The notes under the pieces are model-generated. The model did no database searches and was not told the DNA's origin. It was given only the letters and a program-made list of their open reading frames with translations. A stretch of 64,000 nucleotides of DNA from Siphonodentalium dalli (taxonomy: Eukaryota > Mollusca > Scaphopoda > Gadilida > Siphonodentaliidae), in contig CP136065.1 of assembly GCA_032622095.1 (NCBI GenBank), positions 98,219,343-98,283,342 of the forward strand, written 5' to 3'. How positions within the stretch are numbered: the first letter of the stretch is position 1; every line of letters begins with the position of its first letter. Of the stretch, positions 58,260 through 64,000 are shown one piece after another. A program made the position numbers and the translations under genes.

Positions 58260-59320
58260 CTAACAAGAAAGCTCTTTATTGTTCTTTGCTCTGAGAAAAA
58301 TCTGCACCCAACTTATTTATGACTTGACTAACATCTATATGTCGATTTCCAGGCTATTAGTGCGGACCCCTTATTGTAATAATGGCTTCCGGAGCATCAT
58401 TAATGGTCTCATATCTGACTATAATTTTCGTCTTCAATCCCGGAAGCTAATGGGAACAGTTTAATAATAATTTACGCCGCCAGATACCGACTTTGTGACT
58501 TTTCGATACTGACAATTTGGGAAATGTCCTCGGGTTGTTTAGAGCGTATATGCCTCTGTTGCCCGATGCCGATGCACAATAAACGGCCATTGCTCGTTCA
58601 TATATTTCGAAGGAGGTAAAGATGGGTCGCTAGTTACACAAATTGCTGATAGAAAAAAATGTCTATACCCTGAAAAACCTTTCCAAAGTAATACCAATTT
58701 GTCAGCTGCTTTCAATTGTTAACATATAATCCATAGATCCATAGATCCATTGGCAGGATTTTTTGTCACTTTAATATATTTTTAATATTGGTGGTTAAAT
58801 ACACACAATGCCGACAATTTTAGTACTCTAAGATTTTTCTTGCAAAAGGTAGTTGCAATTTTCCAGCTGATTTCTCTTTGAGATATAACATGCACACTCT
58901 TTATTTTTGATTATATCATGAATAGATATACTCTTTATTGTTTCATATATTCTGAAGAAAATCGGCACTGAACTTTGATATGACTTTTTGAAACATACTT
59001 GTATGAAGTCCGTATACAATTAAATGACCAAGATCCGGAGAAGTTATACGTCGATTTCCATGTTATTAGTGCGGACCCCTATTGAGATAATGATTCCAGG
59101 AGCACCGTTAAAGATGTCCTACCTGACTTCACTCTACTATAATTTTCGTTTTCGATGCTGAATACTAATTATAACATTTTAATGAGATATTTACGACGCC
59201 AGATATCGACACTTGTGACTCTTCGATGCTGAAAATAATGAGATATGTCCGTGATATATTTAGACCGTGTACGTCCTCCGTTACCAGATATCTGCACACA
59301 TTGAACGGGAGCGGCTCATA
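58260..59320. repeat. diverged tandem duplication, ~340 bp, offset ~660-720 bp
   Basis: 58271-58600 and 58923-59320 share CTCTTTATTGTT, GTCGATTTCCA, TTATTAGTGCGGACCCC, TATAATTTTCGT, GACGCCAGATA, GTGACT(T)TTCGAT and a GCTCATAT end, with many substitutions. No coding role seen. Confidence 0.7.
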
Positions 59321-59476
59321 TGAACCCCCAAATTTTGTATCGACGAGTAATATACATTGGCAACATGAGCATCAGAAGGTTTTATGGTGCCGAATAGAAC
59401 CTGACATATTTTACACTTGACACATAAGCTACATTTTATATTCTATAATTATTCTCCAAGCCAATGTTTGTAAGTG

Positions 59477-59952
59477 TTATGACATGTTACGCAATACATT
59501 TCTCTGTATTATTATACTACAAACGGCACCATCATGCATGTCCTGAATATTGACAGACTGACTGAAAACTTGAGGCTCCCTACGGGAATCTTTATTCAGC
59601 ATAGGCTGGGCCTGTGACTCCACTGTGCGTTAGGGTGTGTGTGCATACTTTGATCGTTTAATCATTTAATTGAAAATATAGATTTTACATTTTATATTTA
59701 AATTTAAAATTGAAAAAAAATATGGAATTTTTGTTTTAGATTGAACTTGCTCCATTTGACCAAACAAACAATTTACTTGACACACTGTCAAGCTATGACA
59801 TGTTACGCAGTACATTTTTCTCTTTATTATTATACTACCAGCGGCACCATCATGCATGTCCTGAATATTGGCAGACTGGCTGAAAACGTGAGGCCCCCTG
59901 CGGGAATCTTTATTCAGCATCGGCGGGGCCTGTGACCCCATTGTGCGTTAGG
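59477..59952. repeat. ~158-bp tandem duplication, offset ~317 bp
   Basis: 59477-59635 and 59794-59952 share ATGACATGTTACGCA, GGCACCATCATGCATGTCCT, GAATCTTTATTCAGCAT and TGTGCGTTAGGG, with roughly one change per ten bases. The separating DNA is AT-rich. Confidence 0.8.
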
Positions 59953-60139
59953 GGTCTGTTTTTAAAATAGAAATTTTTAAACGACCCGTTTGGCATAATT
60001 AGCGACAATGCTTAGAATTGTATATAACTGTAGTTGTAAATTCTATATGTATTACCGATTCAATCTTAGTTATCACAATATCTTAGCGTAATATATAGCT
60101 AATATAAATATAATACTATCCGGGCCTGCTTGTATGAAA

Positions 60140-60310
60140 TTTTGCAGCGCTCAATGTTGCGACAATGCGCGCTTAATATCGCAATATTCTGAGCTCAATA
60201 TCGCAATATTAAGCGCGACAGACTTTCTGCATTGCGCTATAATGGCGCCTTTTTCGAAATTAAGCGCACCCAATATCGCAATAACGGCGCGCCTCAATAT
60301 ACCACTTCTT
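60140..60310. repeat. AATATCGCAATATT / GCGC palindrome cluster
   Basis: Several AATATCGCAATA phrases and AAGCGC or GCGCTT ends occur in both orientations. CGCGCTTAATATCGCAATATT faces AATATCGCAATATTAAGCGCG across GCTC at 60165-60217. It could be a small fold-back element. Confidence 0.6.
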
Positions 60311-61496
60311 CTGACTGGTACTGTATAACCGATATGTTTACAGACAATTTACTAAAGCGCGGTTATAGAAGTTGTCTTCAAATTTTTCGCTCGCGTAAAC
60401 CACCGGCAGGCTACGGTGAAATATAACTAAACCTACAGTGAAATAACGAAATCGTATTTCACTGTGGCTTCTAAGAGATACATACACATATCTACGTTTC
60501 GGCAATTTCCCGCTATTTTATAGGCAAGCATATAGTAAAATGTATTACGCTGGAAACATTCAAGTAACAGTTGGATAATACTGAGACTAGGGTATTGTGC
60601 AAATGCGCAAATTTGGGACTTGTGATATTGCTCAAGGTTGTGTAGTTCGAATATTCAAGATGGACACCCCTAATGAAGACCCTATAGCCACGTTCCTGGC
60701 TTTAACAAATCGACAACCATATCAAATGTTTGTATCAAAGGTTTGAATGATTCTCAACCTAGACAACACCGGGTAACCCTGCTGGTGATAACTATACTAT
60801 TATTTCAACCCACTTTCAAATTTGATATTTTAATTAGTGTAATGTTGCAAACAATGTCTGTATCTTCGAGTCGTATAGTAACAGTAGACTGTTGTTAGTA
60901 GTGGTATTATCACTCGTACTATACATACTAATCAGTCTAAGATTATTGTAATATTGAATCACAGCTTGCTCATGTGGTTGCTTCACTTCGTGTCACGGAC
61001 GATTATATTATTTTTTCACTGGGAAATTGTTATAACGTCAACGACCCAGCACACGACGTCATAACGTCATTAGCAGCGAAGAGGTTAAAATTGAGATTTT
61101 TACGTTGAAAATAGCTAGTAAAAACGTATTAATATGATTACGTAAGTACGTATGGACCCACGACACGTCCATCAATAAACTGATGAATGTATGTATGTTT
61201 CATGGTAACTTTGCACGAAATATTTATATTCCTCATAGCACGAAGATGCCGGTATACATGTACATGTATATACAACGTTGGACAGCATAAGTATAGTCAT
61301 CATATCAAGTAGTTGCCCGTATATATACCAAAAATATGTTCATAAAAAATATCCCCCCGCTGAGTCCATACTGATCTACATTGTGCATGTACCCTTGGTC
61401 TCTTACAACGGAATTACAGTGACAACATAATTTAAAGATGGATTATCTCTCGCGCAACATGATTTATATAGTTTCCTGGGTATCTATATATATAAA
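60311..61496. other. no gene recognised
   Basis: AT-rich non-coding sequence. Nothing supportable on either strand. Confidence 0.4.
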
Positions 61497-62250
61497 CTAG
61501 AAGGTGACCCGACTTCGTCCGGGGTTTGACCTTGAATTGTCTATTTTGAAGGCCAAGGTCAAGTGGGGTCACGATTTGACCCGTCCAAAACACTGCCCGA
61601 ACAAAAGTACCCGTCGAAATCCATCCGGTTTTACCCGATTTGACCTTTTAACCCGATTTGATTTCCACTCAAGTATATAAACGCGCCTCATATACACACG
61701 CTCATTAATTATCAAGTTTCAACGTAAAGATAAATTACCATCGGTGCCCGAGATATCGCCAAGACGTCTGAAACAGTCAAATGCATCGGCAGGTTAAGAG
61801 TTAACGTGATCTAACTTTATGACCTCTAACGACGTCATAGAAGTTACGCATTGTTTTTACCCTGATAGAAGATCGTACCACTTCTTAATAATTGAGGCAG
61901 ATAACTAAAACGGATACATACATATTATATATCGTTGGAAAGAGGAAACACGAAAGATTCTCATAGTGTCATTATTATGACTGGCATGTTATTATTCGCG
62001 CTGTTTCGAATCGATTTGTAAGCACCGAACTGAAATATATTAGCGCAAAACGGCGTAAAAACAGATTTGACCTCGGCACGTGAAAAGTTGACCTCGCACG
62101 GACAAATTAATAGGCCTATGTTGCTCCTGGCCCGAAAATACCCCCACATACCAAGTTTCATCGAAATCGGCTGGGCCATTTTCGAGTCCATCGATTACAA
62201 ACACACAAACACACAAACAAACAAACAGATCTTCCAAAATATATAATAGA
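61497..62250 (-). mobile_element. Helitron-like unit, minus array, downstream-most (754 bp)
   Basis: On the minus strand it starts TCTATTATATATTTTGG at 62250 and ends CTAG at 61497, followed by T. It has the same family interior and 3' hairpin as 43972-45801, with an internal deletion near 61650. Confidence 0.75.
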
Positions 62251-63143
62251 CTAGAAGGTGACCCGACTTCGTCCGGTGTTTGACCTTGAATTGTCTATTT
62301 TGAAGGCCAAGGTCAGGTGGGGTCACGATTTGACCCGTCCAAAACACAGTGCCTGAACAAAAGTACCCGTCGAAATCCATCCGGTTTTACCCGATTTGAC
62401 CTTGAATTGACCATTTTGAAGGTCAAGGTCAGGTGGGGTCCAACACCCCAAAAATGGTGGAAATCGGCCCAGCGGATACCGGGAAATCGGCCCAGCGGAT
62501 ACCGAGATACCCTATGCATCAAATTTCGTCCGTAAAAATCCGCCAGTTTAACCCGATTTGATTTCCACTGAAGTATATAAACGCGCCTCATATACACACA
62601 CGCTCATTAATTATCAAGTTTCAACGTAAAGATAAATTACCATCGGTGCCCGAGATATCGCCAAGACATCTGAAACAGTCAAATGCATCGGCCGGGTAAG
62701 AGTTAACGTGGTCTAACTGTATGACCTCTAACGACGTCATAGAAGTTACGCATCGTTTTTACCCTGATAGAAGATCGTACCACTTCTTCTTAATAATTGA
62801 GGCAGATAACTAAAACGGATACATACATATTATATATCGTTGGAAAGAGGAAACGCCACAGATTCTAACCGTGCAAATTATATGACTGGCATTTTATTAT
62901 TCGCGCTATATCGAATCGATTTGTGAGCACCGAACTGAAATATATTAGCGCAAAACGGCGTAAAAACAGATTTGACCTCGGCACGTGAAAAGTTGACCTC
63001 GCACGAACAAATTAATAGGCCTATGTTCATCGTGGCCCGAAAATACCCCCACGTACCAAGTTTCATCGAAATTGGCTGAGTCGTTTTTGAGTCCATCGAT
63101 TACACACAAACAAACACACAGATCTTTCAAAATATATAATAGA
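62251..63143 (-). mobile_element. Helitron-like unit, minus array, middle (893 bp)
   Basis: TC...CTAG with the same hairpin. It is abutted without spacer by units on both sides. It shares the GACCTCGGCACGTGAAAAGT and CGGCCCAGCGGATACCG phrases with the 43-45 kb array. Confidence 0.75.
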
Positions 63144-63682
63144 CTAGCCGATGAGCCCGACGTTGTCCGGGCTATTCAAAAACCAAATTTCAAGTCGATA
63201 GCTCTACCCAGGGCGAAAGTTCAAGTCGATAGCTCTACCCGTTCCGAGATCTGGTCTGCGCATGCGCGAAGCTGGCGTCGCACGGACTCGGCGACCCGAT
63301 AAAATTCGTATCCGGGGCAAGATACATTCACATGCCAAATTTCAAGTCGATAGCTCCACCTTTTCCGAGATCTCGTCTGCGCATGCGCGAAGCTGGCGTC
63401 GCACGGGGTCGGCGACCCGATAAAATTCGTATCCGGGGCAAGATACATTCACATACCAAATTTCAAGTCGATAGCTCCACCCGTTTCCGAGATCTCGTCT
63501 GCGCATGCGCGAAGCGGGCGCCGCACGGGCTCGCCAATACGACAACGTCCACCGCCTGGTCAAACTACACACACGTACCAAGTTTCGTCCCGATCGGTCG
63601 AGAATCGTAGATTTGTATAAATGACATACAGACAAACATACATACAGACAAACAGACAGAGGTCTTCAAAATATATATGAGA
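63144..63682 (-). mobile_element. Helitron-like unit of a second family (539 bp)
   Basis: On the minus strand it starts TCTCATATATATTTTG after an A and ends CTAG at 63144, preceded by a GCCCGGAC-aac-GTCGGGC hairpin. The interior holds ~120-bp tandem repeats with TCTGCGCATGCGCGAAGC and TTTCAAGTCGATAGCTC, not shared with the other two units. Confidence 0.75.
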
Positions 63683-64000
63683 TTAGGAGATGTCTGTTCG
63701 GATTTTTATCCCAGACACCTGGACAGATTTCAAACAAATTTGGTGTGGTGACTCGGGGTACTCTGGTGAAGGTTACAACGGCGTTAGTATTTTTTTTAAT
63801 TTTGAATTAAAAAAAAAAAATTAATTAACATAAACAATAATAATAATAAGCTCACTATGGGTTTTTTTCAGAATCAAATAAGTCCAATATAAACATATTG
63901 GCACGATAATATGTTGCAGCACCAGATGTAGGAGTGGGGTACAGTTAGACATGGGGCAGAGTGAGACATTGCCTCTAACTTTTCACTAATTTCCAGACAA
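63683..64000. other. non-coding window end
   Basis: A- and T-runs near 63790-63845, then unassigned sequence. A feature could continue beyond the window. Confidence 0.4.

Noticed and set aside
1-64000. CRISPR arrays, bacterial operons, ribosome binding sites
   Set aside because: No short direct repeats with unique spacers and no prokaryotic gene layout. The repeats here are eukaryotic transposons and satellites.

Overview
This is a metazoan window, most likely from a marine invertebrate; I cannot name the phylum. It is AT-rich, has no bacterial gene layout, and has no open frame longer than about 200 codons outside transposons. It holds LINE remnants, Penelope-like retroelements (PLEs), Helitron-type tandem arrays, MITE-like hairpins and satellites. 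Host coding signal is thin. I can support one C-type lectin exon (46888-47120, minus) and one Ser/Thr-rich mucin-like ORF (15339-15899, minus).

Layout. 1-16.4 kb: intergenic DNA with a hairpin element (312-442), a dead L1/Tx1-type LINE piece (4430-5727), two LINE 3' tails (7562-7815; 8446-8786, the latter with a target duplication), a degenerate LINE whose first part is an SGNH-hydrolase-like domain (10860-12770), a Cys-patterned protein fragment and the mucin-like ORF. 16.48-18.38 kb: an ordered ~140-bp satellite. 18.38-43.26 kb: a nested transposon complex. 43.36-45.80 kb: three head-to-tail Helitron-like units. 45.8-54 kb: mostly unassigned, with the lectin exon and tandem duplications. 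54.19-56.92 kb: a CR1/L2-type LINE pseudogene with a degenerate 2A-like motif. 57-61.4 kb: hairpins and duplications. 61.50-63.68 kb: three more tandem Helitron-like units, in the opposite orientation and from two families.

The nested complex can be read in layers. (1) A PLE entered a (TA)n tract between the satellite and the Helitrons as a minus-strand tandem dimer. About 80 bp plus TA of target lie on both sides (18275-18378 and 43261-43354). The upstream copy (39642-43257) is 5'-truncated, but its RT/GIY-YIG frame is open. The downstream copy was full length, ~4.5 kb. (2) The downstream copy was then split by a 16,767-bp element (20753-37519) with ~30-bp terminal inverted repeats starting CCCAGATAGCA, a CC target duplication and AACGTT-rich arrays near both ends. 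(3) That element holds or acquired a ~163-bp tandem array, TTAA-flanked MITEs, CTTAAG palindrome elements, short hairpins and G-rich repeats.

The most interesting system is the PLE. Its ORF1 ends in an SGNH-hydrolase-like domain with all four block residues. ORF1 stops directly after a T TTA AAC heptamer, and the -1 frame leads without a stop into the RT. The PLE N-terminal GLTFxPTP motif lies before the first ATG of that frame. This predicts that RT-endonuclease is made as an ORF1 fusion by -1 ribosomal frameshifting.
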